The notes under the pieces are model-generated. The model saw only the letters and a program-made list of their open reading frames with translations, made no database searches and was not told where the DNA came from. From Actinomucor elegans (lineage: Eukaryota; Mucoromycota; Mucoromycetes; Mucorales; Mucoraceae), in the NCBI GenBank assembly GCA_026027325.1, contig JAMSLZ010000001.1, forward strand, positions 4,402,001-4,466,000: a stretch of 64,000 nt of DNA, in the 5' to 3' direction. This document shows, one piece after another, positions 21,706 to 33,344 of the stretch (position 1 is the stretch's first letter; each line of letters starts with the position of its first letter). Made by a program: the position numbers and the translations under genes.

Positions 21706-23475
21706 GGCTTTTTTTTTCTCCTTTTTACCGATGTAATCGATAAGATAAAACGATAGTACTATCAAAATAAATATATTAAATGCCATTATACATATCCTTG
21801 TTCTTCCTGTATATCTCTTGTCAAATGAATTTCGACTATAGTTGTATAAGCTGGCGCTCGATTAGCACCATTTTAAGAAATGCTTGGATAAGGAAATCAT
21901 TTACTAAATAAGTACCTTTTGCATAATATAACGTCGTTCATGCGTTTTCGTTCCACCGTCAGTATATAAGAATTAGGTTGCTTAAAGCCTTCTAGTTTTA
22001 GAGAATCAATCCACTTTTTGGATTTTTTAGGTTCATATCATACTTTCTTTAGGCTCTAATTAGTGTTGCAGTTTATCCCGAGCAGGAACTGCATATCCAA
22101 TGCGTAGTTGGACTGAAATTAGTCTAACGTCCCCGAGTTGAATAACAATTATGATATGAAATGCACATAATTTACCATTGTTCATTGATAAATGTAACAT
22201 GCTCGTTGTACTACGATTAAGTACAATAGATTATTTATCAGATGTGACACTTGACTGTGATCGGTCGAGAGGTTTATAGATCATTAAAAAAAAACTAAAT
22301 ATGGTATATTGTTCGTAATGCAGTTAAACAGATTTCAAAAGATGTAACAGCTCAGTATGAACTCGAGACACTAATCAAACACGTATCGAACCCTGGTTGC
22401 GATTCTCTTCTTGGACTTAGAGCCCAAAAAAGAGTAAATGAGAGTTTTGGGCGCCTAAAATAATAGTAAGAATAGAATCACGTAAAACGTGAGTTGTATT
22501 TTATTGCATAAGCTAAAAGAAAGATCAAGACCGCTCAATTGCACTCTCAGGAAATATCCTAAATACTATATGGCTAAATGACAGATTACATGAGTTGGGT
22601 TCTTATATATTATTATTATATATACGGCATTTATATCTTGGTGTATGACAGGACAGTCAAGATATATCATATCTTTGATGACGGTATTATGTAATTAGTA
22701 GCGCGAAAACCATCAGTAAAACGCTTGGCATACATAAAGTCCATTCATCAAGTTTTTTTTTTTGTTTTTCGTATTTCATGCGTATTGGATGGCCTAATAT
22801 ATGTGTTAATTCATAGAGATACTCTTAATAAAGTCCTATTTTGACCTATTTTTAAGACGTGATTATAACTATATGAACTATACTTGAAAAAAAATATACG
22901 AATATCTAAGCTTTTGTTAGAGCTATATCTCTTAAACCTTTGATCTTTAATTTAGGGGTTACATTGATGCGACTCTTGGAAATTAAATTCACTTTAATGA
23001 CGGTTTTATATAATAGAAATACTTCAAACAACACAAGATACTTTAATAAGATCTGTAGAATATTTTATTTTAAAAATGAATGATATAAAAATAGCACTTT
23101 ATGTATTCTAGAGACATTGAGTCATCAATAATTTGTATACAATCTTCAATATTTTGGCTTTTTAAGATTAAAGCGCGAACTGTTTAATTGTTAAAAATTA
23201 CAAAGAATATAAAGTAAATACAGTTAAGTCTAATAAATTATACCTCCAAATTGAATATTCTAATTTATAAATCGTGATTAGTTTTTGTCAAAGGGTGTGT
23301 AGTAGAATAATCATTGTTCTTTGGGCATGAAGTAGCAAATTAAAAAAAAAAACCAACCAATTTTAAGGTATGGGTTTAAACCCAGTTTTCAGTGAAGAAC
23401 GTCACGCTCATCTCTTTTGCAGCGTTTAAGCTGTTGTAATCAAGCTTTGTTTGTTCTTTTTGTTAATTGGAAACA
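21706..23475. other. 1.8-kb intergenic region with repeat remnants
   Basis: No gene. Partial matches to the dispersed repeat occur at about 22235-22285 (ATCAGATGTGACACTTGACT, then GATCGGTCGAGAGGTTTATA) and 22340-22375 (GATGTAACAGCTCAGTATGA). The ELP4 upstream region (23340-23475) includes an A run at 23342-23352. Confidence 0.45.
22235..22285 (+). repeat. 3' half copy of dispersed repeat
   Basis: Only the second half of the unit is recognisable: ATCAGATGTGACACTTGACT, then GATCGGTCGAGAGGTTTATA, ending ATCATT. Very similar to the matching part of the copy at 43036-43117. Confidence 0.45.
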
Positions 23476-24962
23476 ATGAGTTTCAAAAAGCGTAACGTTG
23501 ATCAGCAACCCAAATTGCCTTCGGGATCCAGACTTAGCGCATATAATGGACAGCTACTCATTTCCACAGGTGTACCGTCATTAGACGATATCTTGGGTGG
23601 AGGCCAACCAGTCGGCACCATTATGCTTATTAAAGAAGATCGTGCCACTACTTATGCACAGCTGTTGCTCAAATATTTTATTGCTCAAGGCATCAGCTCT
23701 GGGCATCACTGTACTATCACTTCACGCGACGAAGACCCAGAAGAAATGCTCAAAACACTCATGTGGTTGTCTACTTCGGATCGGGACGACGACGACGATA
23801 ATGAAAAGAATAAAAATGCTCGTACCGATTCTGAAAGCGACCGTATGAAGATTGCCTGGCGTTATTCGCATTTAAAGCGTTTTGAAACAGGCGTGAAAGC
23901 TAAGCCAGGTAAGAACTAAGCTCATTGTTTAATGCAATATCAGTTGTGTTTAATTTCGATGTTGTAGCTTCGCCTGCTCCTGCACCTGTCACTAAATCAG
24001 ATCAACCCCAGGCAGCAGCAGATGAACCAAAGCCTTACTGCAGCCAGTTTGATTTGACAAAGAGAATTCCTGCATCGATTTTAGAGGAAGCAAAGACCGA
24101 GATCATTCAATGGAGCGATACAATGGATGAGGGAGATGATCACGATGATTATCAGAATTTATTGAATAAGATCAGAAAGGTTGTTTTGGATGGAAACTTT
24201 AGTTCTGCTATACCCGTTGCTCCAGGAACTCCTAGAAACGCGTTAAGAGTGGCTATCCATTCATTAGCATCGCCCAGCTGGCAATCCAAATCACCTTATG
24301 TAAGTCCCTGTACAATATATATAATTTTGTTTAACCTTCCTTTTTCAAGGATTTATACAAGTTTTGCCATGCTCTTCGAGGTTTACTTCGATTTTCTTTT
24401 GGCACAGCTGTTATTACTGTCCCCGCTTATCTTTATGACGAAGTCCCTAATGTAATGAAGCGTATTGAACACATGGTGGACGCTGTCATTGAGATTGAAT
24501 CTTTTGCAGGTACGAAACAAAGACATACATACGAACACGCGTTTATTGATTTGAATTATAGGTGATCCAGTTCATAATGAAGCTGCTTATACTCAAAATT
24601 ACCATGGCTTCTTCCATGTTCACAAGTTGCCTGTGCTAAACTCTCTGTTACCTCCTAGCACAAAGCTCTCTGTCCTATCAGCTGGCGGTAGCAATGATTT
24701 AGGCTTTAAGCTACGTCGCAAGCGATTCGCAATTGAAACTTTCCATTTGCCTCCAGAAGGCGGTGTTGTGACGCGTCGAACTGAACCACCCTCTACTACA
24801 GATACAAAGAAAAAGGAACATAAACATGAACACCCACATACGAATAATAGCTCAGCTGGAGGTGGAGGGTTATCATCACTTGCTAATCGAGGACTTCAAA
24901 AGGTCGGCGGAGGTGCTGGTTGTGGATCTACACCAGGAAAAGCTGATCCTTTGGAATTCTAA
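23476..24962 (+). CDS. ELP4: Elongator complex subunit Elp4 (PAXNEB)
   Basis: Four exons (23476-23908, 23968-24299, 24350-24509, 24562-24962) encode 441 aa. The start of the fold (LLISTGVPSLDDILGGGQPVG, residues about 28-48) and later blocks (ALRVAIHSLASPSW, FCHALRGLLRF, NYHGFFHVHKLP, FKLRRKRFAIETFHLPPEGG) are those of Elp4/PAXNEB, a RecA-like fold without a working Walker site. Elp4 forms the Elp4-5-6 hetero-hexamer of Elongator, which supports wobble-uridine tRNA modification. A variable acidic loop at residues about 104-118 and a glycine-rich tail are lineage-specific. The ATG at 23476 is preferred over an upstream TTG. AATAAA overlaps the stop region (24961-24966). Confidence 0.93.
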
Positions 24963-26066
24963 TAAAAATGTTTTGTTATAATAGAGTAACTAGCCTACTT
25001 GTGTTCCATAACTATTATTGAAGAAGCCACTTCTCTTAACTCTTGATAGGGATAAAACAAGTGTCACGAAGAGCTGTTAGCTTTACTGGTTGGACTAATT
25101 TGAACTTTTGTTATAAATTATATAGAAAAGCTCAAAAAAAAATTTCAGTTTTATATCAAGAACTCAAGATACCAACTTTCTTTTAGAGATCATTCGTTTC
25201 CATTAAATTGTCGCTTCTTATTAGGCAAAGTGAAAGAGAACATATCAATAAGCTCCACACCGGAAAGCGGAAATACTATAATTAAGGGGATTATATAGTT
25301 ATAACTGTGGACGCAGTTGCTTATTTTGAGTATGATATAGATGCGGCATTTTACCAAGTTTCGTTTAAAGGTCTATTGGTTATTGTATCTAGTCTTTATG
25401 AAACGGTACATGTAATTTATTATTGATCACTAACGTAAGATAGAATTGCTGAGAAGCCAGTTTGAACCAATCTGGCATAGATCTCTCGATTAATCTAATT
25501 TCTAAGCTGCCATTTGTTAATTAAAACTAAGTTTACATTTTTTAAATCTAGATGTAATAAGCTATTGATATTCGCGTATGATTGAACTATGAATGTAGGA
25601 TTCAAAAAGGTCCTCACGATTTGGATCCTTCTGTGGTAGAATCCATATATGGTACCTTGCATGTACATATATTAAAAAGGGAATCATTTATCCAGCTGTC
25701 AACTGCATCAGCAATTCGAATCGCCGCTTCATCAAGGATGCAAGAGATATTAAATACTTTGGAATACTAATAGTAAGTCACCATTTATTTTGAAAGTATA
25801 AATAAAACACAAGCTAGCTAGAACAAAAAAATATATTTCTATCTGATTTAATGCGATCACTTTTATTTTTTATCACAATTGTTTTTTTTGAAATGATTAT
25901 GAAAACAGGTTTTTTCAATGAATAACACAAACTTGTAATATTTCTACCATTCAACACTTGTTTAAGTTTTATAGAAATTCTGCGTATGCACTTTTCTATA
26001 TCCGTAATATTTTGCCACGAACAATGGAATCAAAGTTTTGAAGAACCTTATTATCATATATTATTA
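24963..26066. other. Intergenic region left of transposon copy 1
   Basis: No intact gene. A piece of the dispersed repeat is at about 25458-25500 (GGCATAGATCTCTCGATTAA). A 62-codon frame at 25582-25770 overlaps a segment similar to the inside of the CACTA element, so I treat it as relic sequence. The last bases TTA (26064-26066) are the target duplication of copy 1. Confidence 0.45.
25614..25690 (+). repeat. Short relic related to CACTA element interior
   Basis: The stretch around TGTGGTAGAATCCATATATG through CATATATTAAAAAGGGAATC resembles the element interior at about 27471-27532 (TGTGGTGAAACGCACATATG, then CATATATATATTAAGGAATG). At protein level both read VV..(T/I)YGTLH(I/V).I. It may mark a sequence present in an ancestral element or a captured gene. 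The match is short. Confidence 0.35.
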
Positions 26067-26080
26067 CACTATGGGAAAAA
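26067..26080 (+). repeat. Left terminal inverted repeat, copy 1
   Basis: CACTATGGGAAAAA, followed by TTCGAGTGAATTTCGAGTGA. The CACTA start is diagnostic of the superfamily. Confidence 0.93.
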
Positions 26081-26220
26081 TTCGAGTGAATTTCGAGTGA
26101 ATTTCAAGTTAACTCGGTTTGCAGGAGAATCGTTGCCGTTTCGAGTGAATTCAAGTTAACTTGCAATTCACCTGCAATTCACTTGAAAATCAGGTTAACC
26201 CGAAATTCACCTTAAATTAA

Positions 26221-26395
26221 CTCGAAAAACATGTTAACTCGCAATTCACTTGCAATTCACTCGAAAAACATGTTAACTTGCAATTCACTTGCAATTCACT
26301 CGAAAAACATGTTAACTTGCAATTCACTTGCAATTCACTCGAAAAACATGTTAACTTGCAATTCACTTGCAATTCACTCGAAAAGCATGTTAACC
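26221..26395 (+). repeat. 39-bp subterminal tandem repeat, copy 1
   Basis: Four units of exactly 39 bp begin at 26221, 26260, 26299 and 26338, plus a partial fifth. Each starts CTCGAAAAACATGTTAACTT and carries two AATTCACT boxes. Looser versions fill 26090-26220. Subterminal repeats of CACTA elements are known binding sites of the element's non-transposase protein (TnpA in maize En/Spm); a similar job is inferred here. Confidence 0.85.
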
Positions 26396-26553
26396 TTCCT
26401 ATGATTTCAACCACTTATATTTCAACCTTTTTTGCATGTATTAACCATGTATAGATAATGAAACAACATATGTGTAATGATGACTCTTTATTCAATAAGA
26501 TAAACGATACAAAATGGGTATATAATATTAAGCTAATTATATTTACTGATATA

Positions 26554-27227
26554 TTACTGCAGTCCTTGATTTCTTGCATTTCTTAACTGCGCACCTTCCG
26601 CTTGAAGCCTACAAATGGGTGTTCATTTTTCTCTCCTTTTGATTCAATATGCAATAGTTATAGAATGTACACTTACACTTTCTTCCTGTTATATTTGCTT
26701 CTGTTAGTCCATTTTTCTTGCACAAGAAACTCGCAAGGCCAAAATCTTACACACTTGTTGATGATAGCAAGCCGTTCATCTGATGCTATCGACTGTTGTA
26801 GTGCCGACTGTATCATGGAGAGCTTATTAAGAGAAGAAAGCAGCCTCCAGCTTTTACATGCAGCTTCTGGGTTCTGCTGCGCAAAAGTTAGTACTGAAGA
26901 GAAAGCTTCTTGATCAAGTATTCCCATCAGGCTGCTGATATCTTCATCATTAGGCACTGGCTCCTTTAGGTGTTCTTTTAAAAAGCATTGGATATAGACT
27001 TTAGAATTTACTCTCCTTTGCTTCTTTGGCACTGGGATAGTTTTTGAGCTTCCTATGTTTAAAGAGGGTTGAAGCTTTTCATCGAAATAGTTTACGAGAT
27101 CTTGTTTAAAATCTTCCATCCAAGGTGGAGGTAGATTTATTTGACTGTTAAGATCTCTGTCGTTTTCTCTGCTGCTGGATTGACTGGATTGGCTGGTCTG
27201 TCTAATTTGTCTTCTGTTAGCTGGCAT
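26554..27227 (-). CDS. CACTA accessory protein (possible TnpA-like), copy 1
   Basis: Two exons (27227-26677, 26608-26554) encode 201 aa. I do not recognise the family. The first 30 residues are Ser/Gln/Arg-rich. There is an amphipathic PPPWMEDFKQDLVNYFDEKL segment, then a basic cluster (PKKQRRVNSKVYIQ). The second half is helical and ends in basic residues. It is identical to the copy-2 protein and lies inside both transposons, divergent from the transposase. Its position and basic character suggest a DNA-binding partner of the transposase, by analogy with TnpA of plant CACTA elements. That is inference. Confidence 0.7.
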
Positions 27228-27840
27228 GATTCTAATGATTTTATAAAATTTATGGAAAGAAATGAGTGCAAAAGAAATGCATGTAGTGGAACCATCTTTA
27301 TATCATAAGCCCTGCAGTTAAAAATGGCTTTAACTTAATAGGTATAGCCTGTGTCGGGAGAATCTTACCAGGAAGTGCTAGGTATCATATACAAAAAATC
27401 AGAACCTATTAGAGCTAATGTAACGTAATTATGCGTAATAAACAAACCTTGCTCGAATATTGATATCTCTCTTGTGGTGAAACGCACATATGGCACTCTG
27501 CATATATATATTAAGGAATGGGTTTCATCTAACCATCCATCTAAAGAGGGAAGTTTGGATCACCGCTGAAAGGACAATTAATGCAGAGTGAACATATATT
27601 AAAAAAGACCTTTGATTGTTACCAAGAGACTATTTTCTTTGAAATCTAAATACAAGACATACGTGCTAGATAGGATAGCTAAACTTACTTTAGATCAATA
27701 AAACCTCATAAAACGGTTTTAATTCATTTATTCGCTTTTTATTCAATTTTTACCGCATCTCTAAAACTGTGCATATAATACGTGCAGAGTCCCAACGCTT
27801 TTACCTTTATTTTACTCTTTCGCCTATTTCAACAAGAATA
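27228..27840. promoter_or_regulatory. Internal divergent promoter region, copy 1
   Basis: A 613-bp non-coding interval between the two element genes, which are transcribed away from each other. A relic of the same interval survives at 53902-54180, so this part is shared by other family members. It includes the AT run at about 27491-27502 where copies 1 and 2 differ by 2 bp. Confidence 0.55.
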
Positions 27841-30800
27841 ATGCCTGGTGAAAACTGCCCAGTGTGTCAACAGTACTTTACTAAAAAAGAAATAAGAAGG
27901 CATATTATCAATTGCAGAATGCGACGTGCTTTCAATATATATAGTCAAGTAAAGCAGAAACTTACACTATCTCAGCAAGGTCATTTCGCCAGTAACCCTT
28001 ATGTATCAGATGATCTTTTAAACCATGAAACGCAACATCAATCAAGCACTGATATTGTAAATAACAATCCTGCTGATATTTTACGAACAAGCCACTGTGA
28101 TTTCAGTAACTCTGTAGATATGAACAGCTTGGATGAATGCGACTCTATAGCGAATGAAGAAGAAAATTCAGAAAAAACTAAGGTAATACAAGAAGGTTGG
28201 CGAACAGTTGGCGCTATAGAAGAAGACGCAATAAAAAAAACCACAGTGGAAGAAATATACTCTAGATTAAGCAAATTCAAAGATACTATTACCCATCCTA
28301 TTCAGCTTAAAATCAAGGACGATGGTAAACAGTACATGGATATTTTAAGTCCTCCAGAGAGGAAAAGTCTAGAACTGAAGTATCTCTTAAAAGAAAACAA
28401 TGTATCAAAAAGTACGACCGAAAAAATATTCAACTTCTTCAATGAGTACTTAATTGAGATGAATAGTGGTATAGTTATTATTTCCATCTTGCTGCTTTAC
28501 TACTACCAGTGTGCTCACTGCTATTCTTATTTTCTTTTATAGAACATCTAAAATTCATCAGCCCGTATAAATGCGAAAGCATTAATAATAATCATATAAT
28601 CCAACTTCAAGCTGATAAATATGACATGTGTCCTGAAGGGTGCTACATGTATTACCCTGGTGACAGTCAAACTGCTTGCCCTAGGTTAAGTTGCAAGAGA
28701 CATCGTTATGAAGAGACATCGTCCACATCAACTATCATGGAAGCTAAAGCCAAGCATTACCAACTATCACTTAGTAAGCAGTTGGCCTATTTTATGCTGT
28801 CTGAAAAGAATAGGAAGAAGTTGAAATATAAAGCTACGCGTAGCTCTGTGTATAGTTCAACCGATGAGCTTGATGGCTGCGAGAGAGATATATTGGATGG
28901 ATTCGCTTTTAAAAGTAGAAATAGTGACGCCGAAGAAGACTATAACCTCTCGCTCTCGTTCCATTACGATGGATTCCATCCTTTTGACACAGGTGATAAT
29001 AGTATGGCAATTATCATGTTTACTATTAATGATATACCACCAGAACAAAGGTACAAAACAAAATAACTTGGCGCTGAAACTTTAATGGATAAATTAAATG
29101 CTCTATTATAGATTTGATCCAGAAAACAGACTGATCGTTGCCGTCATACCTGGTCCGAGAAAACCCTATGATATCTTTAGTTTCCTTTATCCTACCATCC
29201 AGGAGCTTCTCGTTTTGGAAACAGAAGGCATTATTGTCGAAACAGGAACCTCTTCCATCCGTATAAAGGCCCACTTATTAAACATAATTGGTGATATTCC
29301 TGGACTATCAGAGCTATGTTTACATGCTGGCCATAATTCTTACCATGGATGCCGCATTTGCAAGATCAAAGGCATTTATTCCAAATCAAAAAGGACTATA
29401 GTTTTTCCTGGAACAAATGAAGCACAAGAGCCCATTGAATACCCATTAAGGACTTCTGAGGATTATCAAAACGGTGACTTGGTAAGAAGCTTAATAAATT
29501 AAACAATAGTAACTGTATCAGTGTCTAATGCAGTATGATTTGATTAACTATCTAGGCTACTTCACTCAAAGGGAAATTGCCATTTGCATTATTAAAAAGC
29601 TTTCATGGATGTTCATTTTTTGGATTAGATGAGATGCACTTATGGGGAATGAATATAGCCAAGCACATATGGTCCATGATGAAGGATGACTCTCAGAGAT
29701 TCGGATACTATAACCCTTTGTTCCTTCGGAACGCCTATAGAGAAGAAATTGGCAGAGCAATGGTTCAAATACAACGAATGCTTCCAAATGGAGCCATTGA
29801 TGGTCAATTTATAGGTATTAGAGATTAACTCAAGAAACTTAATGCTAATTATTCCAATGAATTAATATCCTTGCTTTTTTCTTCACTTAGATATTTCTTC
29901 CAAATCAGGCCAATCTCGTAGCGTTGACTGGATTGATTTTTTAATGTACATAGTACCCACTTTGGTAGTGGAGGCGTTACGAAAACAACATGCTGATATT
30001 TACCAAACCGAAAGAAATAGAAAAAAGAAGAGAAAGGTAGCTTCTCCTGTACTGGAAGCTGTTGATGATGCGTGCAATGCTTTGAAATCAATATCCATGG
30101 TCTGCACTTTGACCCAAAAATTCAACATATATCCAAGTGATCTGTTACGGATTGATGAGTAAGTTTTTTTTTTGAGAGACTACTACGTGCAGCTATGCTA
30201 AGTTTTCGATAATTTATATCGTCTTTTCATTCTAGATTAGTAAAAAGATGGCATGCGTTCTTACTGCAGAAGATGGGAAAAGATACATTTACCATTAACC
30301 AGCATTATCTAAAACATTTGTCCTATATTATTTTTCAGCTTGGTCCACTTAGATTGATAAGCGCCCGAACTCTTGAAAGAAGTATTCAAGATGTAAAAAG
30401 ACATATCAAGTCTAAACAAAATCCTCAAAAAAACTCTGTCACTGTTCTAATGGATCACTACACAAAAGCGTATAAAAACTGGCAGATTGGAATTGAAAGC
30501 CATAGTGTTGATGAAGATATGGTATTTAAACCTTCTTCTGCTGACTTAATCAACCAATTATTTCCAACGTGTGATATTAAGCATCTAATCCAGCAATATC
30601 TAGCCGATCATAATGGTTCCAGTTCAACAGAAGAGGAGTACTCTGTTTCTACTTCTAATACTTACGGTAAAACGAGGAATGGCCAAACCGTTGATATTTC
30701 TTCAAGAAAACAAAACCAAAAGATAGTTGCATACATATCAGATGATACTATGTCCTTACAATATAATATAGGCCAAGTAAAGCAGTTTATTAGATGGAAA

Positions 30801-30995
30801 GATCAAATACTTGCCTTATTACAACATCAAACGACTTTAGTGTTTGATGGTCAAACATGCTGCTATTATACGCAACCCTATGAAGAAAGGCTCCTATGGA
30901 AAATAATCAAAGCCAAGGACATAATAGGATATGCTATACTTATACCTTCTTTATTAAATAAAGACAAAACATATGTTGCTTGGAGACCTTATTAA
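27841..30995 (+). CDS. Tnp2-like CACTA transposase, copy 1
   Basis: Six exons (27841-28468, 28543-29050, 29112-29481, 29556-29814, 29891-30158, 30236-30995) encode 930 aa. A C2HC zinc finger lies at the N-terminus (C6, C9, H21, C25). A second Cys-rich block at residues 239-260 (CPEGC ... CP.LSC) is typical of Tnp2 relatives. The catalytic core starts at HYDGFHPF (D352, likely first acidic residue) and includes IPGPRKPYD and IIGDIPGL (D440, likely second), then a CxxC at 459/462. The third acidic residue is not assigned. It should cut and rejoin element ends. The ATG at 27841 is used because the longer frame starts with GTG. Confidence 0.88.
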
Positions 30996-31291
30996 ACCAA
31001 GTACATATATAAATTTATTCTATACTATCAATGCTGTCTTATATTCGTTGAAACCAGAGCTCTGCTTCACTGTTTAGTTTAACATACAATTTACTCGAAC
31101 TAGCTCCATATTCACTCCAATTGGGAAACATGGAAATTCATGGAAAAATAATGGAAATAAAAGTTAAGGTGCATTAACCTGGTTTCCAAGTTGCCATGAA
31201 ATTCACTTTATTTCACTTTAAATTCAGGTGAAAGCACTAATTCACTTGAAATTCACTTGATTTTGCCATGAATTCACTTTATTTCACTTTT

Positions 31292-31305
31292 TTTTTCCCA
31301 TAGTG
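31292..31305 (-). repeat. Right terminal inverted repeat, copy 1
   Basis: Inverse of CACTATGGGAAAAA. Just inside are alternating GTGAATT and GTGAAATAAA motifs, different from the 39-bp units of the left end, so the two ends are asymmetric. Confidence 0.93.
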
Positions 31306-32266
31306 TTATTTAACTTTTAAATCGCCGATACCCAATGAAAATGGACAAAACATTGTAGTGAGATACCTTTATAATCCTTTTTTAGTAGTATTAACGGTGT
31401 TTTGGAGACATAGTCTCTAATTCGATGTTGTGTAAGAGCATCCGAGGTAACTATTAATATTTTTTATATATTTTACTGCATATATAAAAAAGCGAAAAAT
31501 ATCAAAATACGCATACGACCCAAACCAACAAAGATCGAGAGGTTTTCATCATTAAACAGACAAAATGAATTCAATCAATACAATTAAAGCGTATTTGCTT
31601 ATGTTTCTTATTATTATTATTTTTAAAAAAAAACCAAGAGAAAGAGAGAGAGATATAAACCTGATGCGATCATGTGTATCAGTTTGGTCAGCGATTCCCT
31701 TAAAAGGTTTGCCGCTTGATCAAAGGCTGTCTTACGTTAATATTCGGGGTTAAGTTAACTGCAGGTCTTTAGTTTTACAATGGTAAAGAGTGATATGTAA
31801 GTTTGATATATGCAAACAAAACATGCAGTATATGCTATCACAACATATCGCTAGAAATAGATCTCCTGTTATATATATAATATCCTCGTTTTTCTATGTT
31901 TCATGTAAAACGTGGTACTGAGTGTCAGCCACTACTATATCATGAATTGATCTATTACAAGTTTCAGCGGCTGTCAACGTTCGTATTATCTAGTTTTTAT
32001 TATTAAACATTATAGTATGCTTGTGGCAGCATGTATACATGTATCCATTTGACTAACAACTTGTAGTGACTATATGGACTTGCAGATGTCTCTTTTTTTT
32101 CCCATAACATGATCACTGAATAATATTTTCGTAGTTCGATTTTGACTGATTACACAGGAATATTCCAAGTCAGTAGAAGAATAAAAAATAAAAAAAAAAA
32201 AAAACTTTCTATATATAAGACTCTTTCCTTTCTCTTTTTCTTATTCTATATTTCTTTACAAAAAAG
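31306..32266. other. Intergenic region right of copy 1
   Basis: TTA at 31306-31308 is the second half of the copy-1 target duplication. The remainder is AT-rich without a credible gene; the frame at 31565-31753 is low-complexity. Pyrimidine-rich sequence at 32220-32260 precedes the FAR-17a-like gene. Confidence 0.45.
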
Positions 32267-33344
32267 ATGAGGTACGAAGATCAAAAGGTAGAGCCTTCAA
32301 GATTTGCAGTTATTCGATTTTTTGGATTTGATCAATTCGTACCAGAAAAAATTGTAACCTCACATTGGGTTTCTTCAAAAACTTTTTTTGCTATTCGATT
32401 CATTGTGGCTCTTTACTCAACAGTTGTGCTATGGACAGACATTGGTGTTACTAATAGTGGCACTTTTTTTCAATTCTTCACTACATTAACCTTCGTTGGT
32501 CTTCATGCATACCTTATTGTAATAGTGCAGCTTAAACTTACCAATATAAATAACTAACTAGTTCACTTTATTAGACTTCCTGTGTGCATCACTTTCGCTA
32601 TTTGATATCAAAGAAGGTTGATTTCCTTCTAGAACAGCCAGCATTCATTAATTACCTTTACATGTATCTTTATTCTACAGTAATAACATTCAAGTAACGT
32701 AATTGATCCAAGATTGTTGGTATATACACTCATATATTATAATAGTATTGTAACGCCCGTTGTATTCTGGGCCATATTAGCAAAGAATAGTAGCCAAAGT
32801 ATGTGCATATAATGACAAGATCTATGACTTTCCTCTAATTGTTTGTATTATAGAGAATGCTGTCGAGGTTTGGATGAATGTATCTGTCCATGGTGTATCT
32901 TTCTTCTTGATGATGAGCGATGTCATTTTTAATCGCATGAGACTCTCTATCAGGATGGTAGTTTTCCCACTTATAACTATTATTCTGTTTATGTTGATGG
33001 CTTTCGTCATTTATGCTGTGTAAGTGTTACCACCATCGGCCCTGAATTATGTCTAATCTTATTTTCGCAGTAACGGATATTGGGTATATCCTTTCCTAGA
33101 TTGGACTCAAGGTCCAAAAGCCGCTATTTGGTACATTGTAGTTGGCGTTATTTGTGTTCTTGCGTTTTTTATTCAAATGCTGATCCACTGGCTTCGTGAT
33201 TTTATTGCTCGCAAATTGGGTAGGATTGACCAAGAAGAACTTACGGACAAGACAGATACCCTGAACAGATTGGAATCAAACAGTACTATTAATGAAGAGG
33301 ACGCTATAGAAAAGGTAGAAACAAGTGGTCCCAGTAGAGCTTAG
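32267..33344 (+). CDS. FAR-17a/AIG1-like membrane protein
   Basis: Five exons (32267-32518, 32575-32693, 32746-32798, 32854-33019, 33071-33344) encode 287 aa with about six membrane segments. The order of motifs is that of the FAR-17a/AIG1 family: FFQFFTTLTF (the conserved Thr region), TPVVFWAIL, MNVSVHGVSFF (conserved His), and NGYWVYPFLDW. In animals, AIG1 and ADTRP use that Thr and His to hydrolyse fatty-acid esters of hydroxy fatty acids; a similar activity here is possible but unproven. Exon 3 is 53 nt. The model needs donors GTAATA, GTAACG, GTATGT and GTAAGT, and all phases agree. Confidence 0.8.

Larger units (their letters stand above)
26067..31305 (+). mobile_element. CACTA (EnSpm/Tnp2) DNA transposon, copy 1
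   Basis: A complete 5239-bp element. Both ends carry the perfect 14-bp terminal inverted repeat CACTATGGGAAAAA (26067-26080; inverse at 31292-31305). It is flanked by TTA at 26064-26066 and TTA at 31306-31308, the 3-bp target duplication expected of CACTA elements. Contents in order: left subterminal repeats, a 201-aa gene on the minus strand, a 540-bp divergent promoter region, a 930-aa transposase gene on the plus strand, and right subterminal repeats. All frames are intact. It matches copy 2 with indels totalling only 3 bp, including an AT-repeat difference near 27500. Confidence 0.93.

Noticed and set aside
20944..21786. Long 280-codon open frame antisense to carboxypeptidase Y
   Set aside because: Lies fully opposite a well-supported gene, has no domain, and is open because of the codon use on the other strand.
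22380..22440. GGTTCGA-like string as a tRNA T-arm
   Set aside because: No complementary T-stem and no acceptor or anticodon stem could be drawn around it.
25582..25770. 62-codon frame as a real small gene
   Set aside because: Overlaps a segment related to the transposon interior and has no supporting start or intron structure.
26221..26395. Regular 39-bp repeats as a CRISPR-like array
   Set aside because: Units are contiguous with no unique spacers, lie inside a CACTA transposon end, and the genome is eukaryotic.
26602..26913. 103-codon frame opposite the element accessory gene (also 58952-59263)
   Set aside because: Shadow of the spliced accessory gene; no features.
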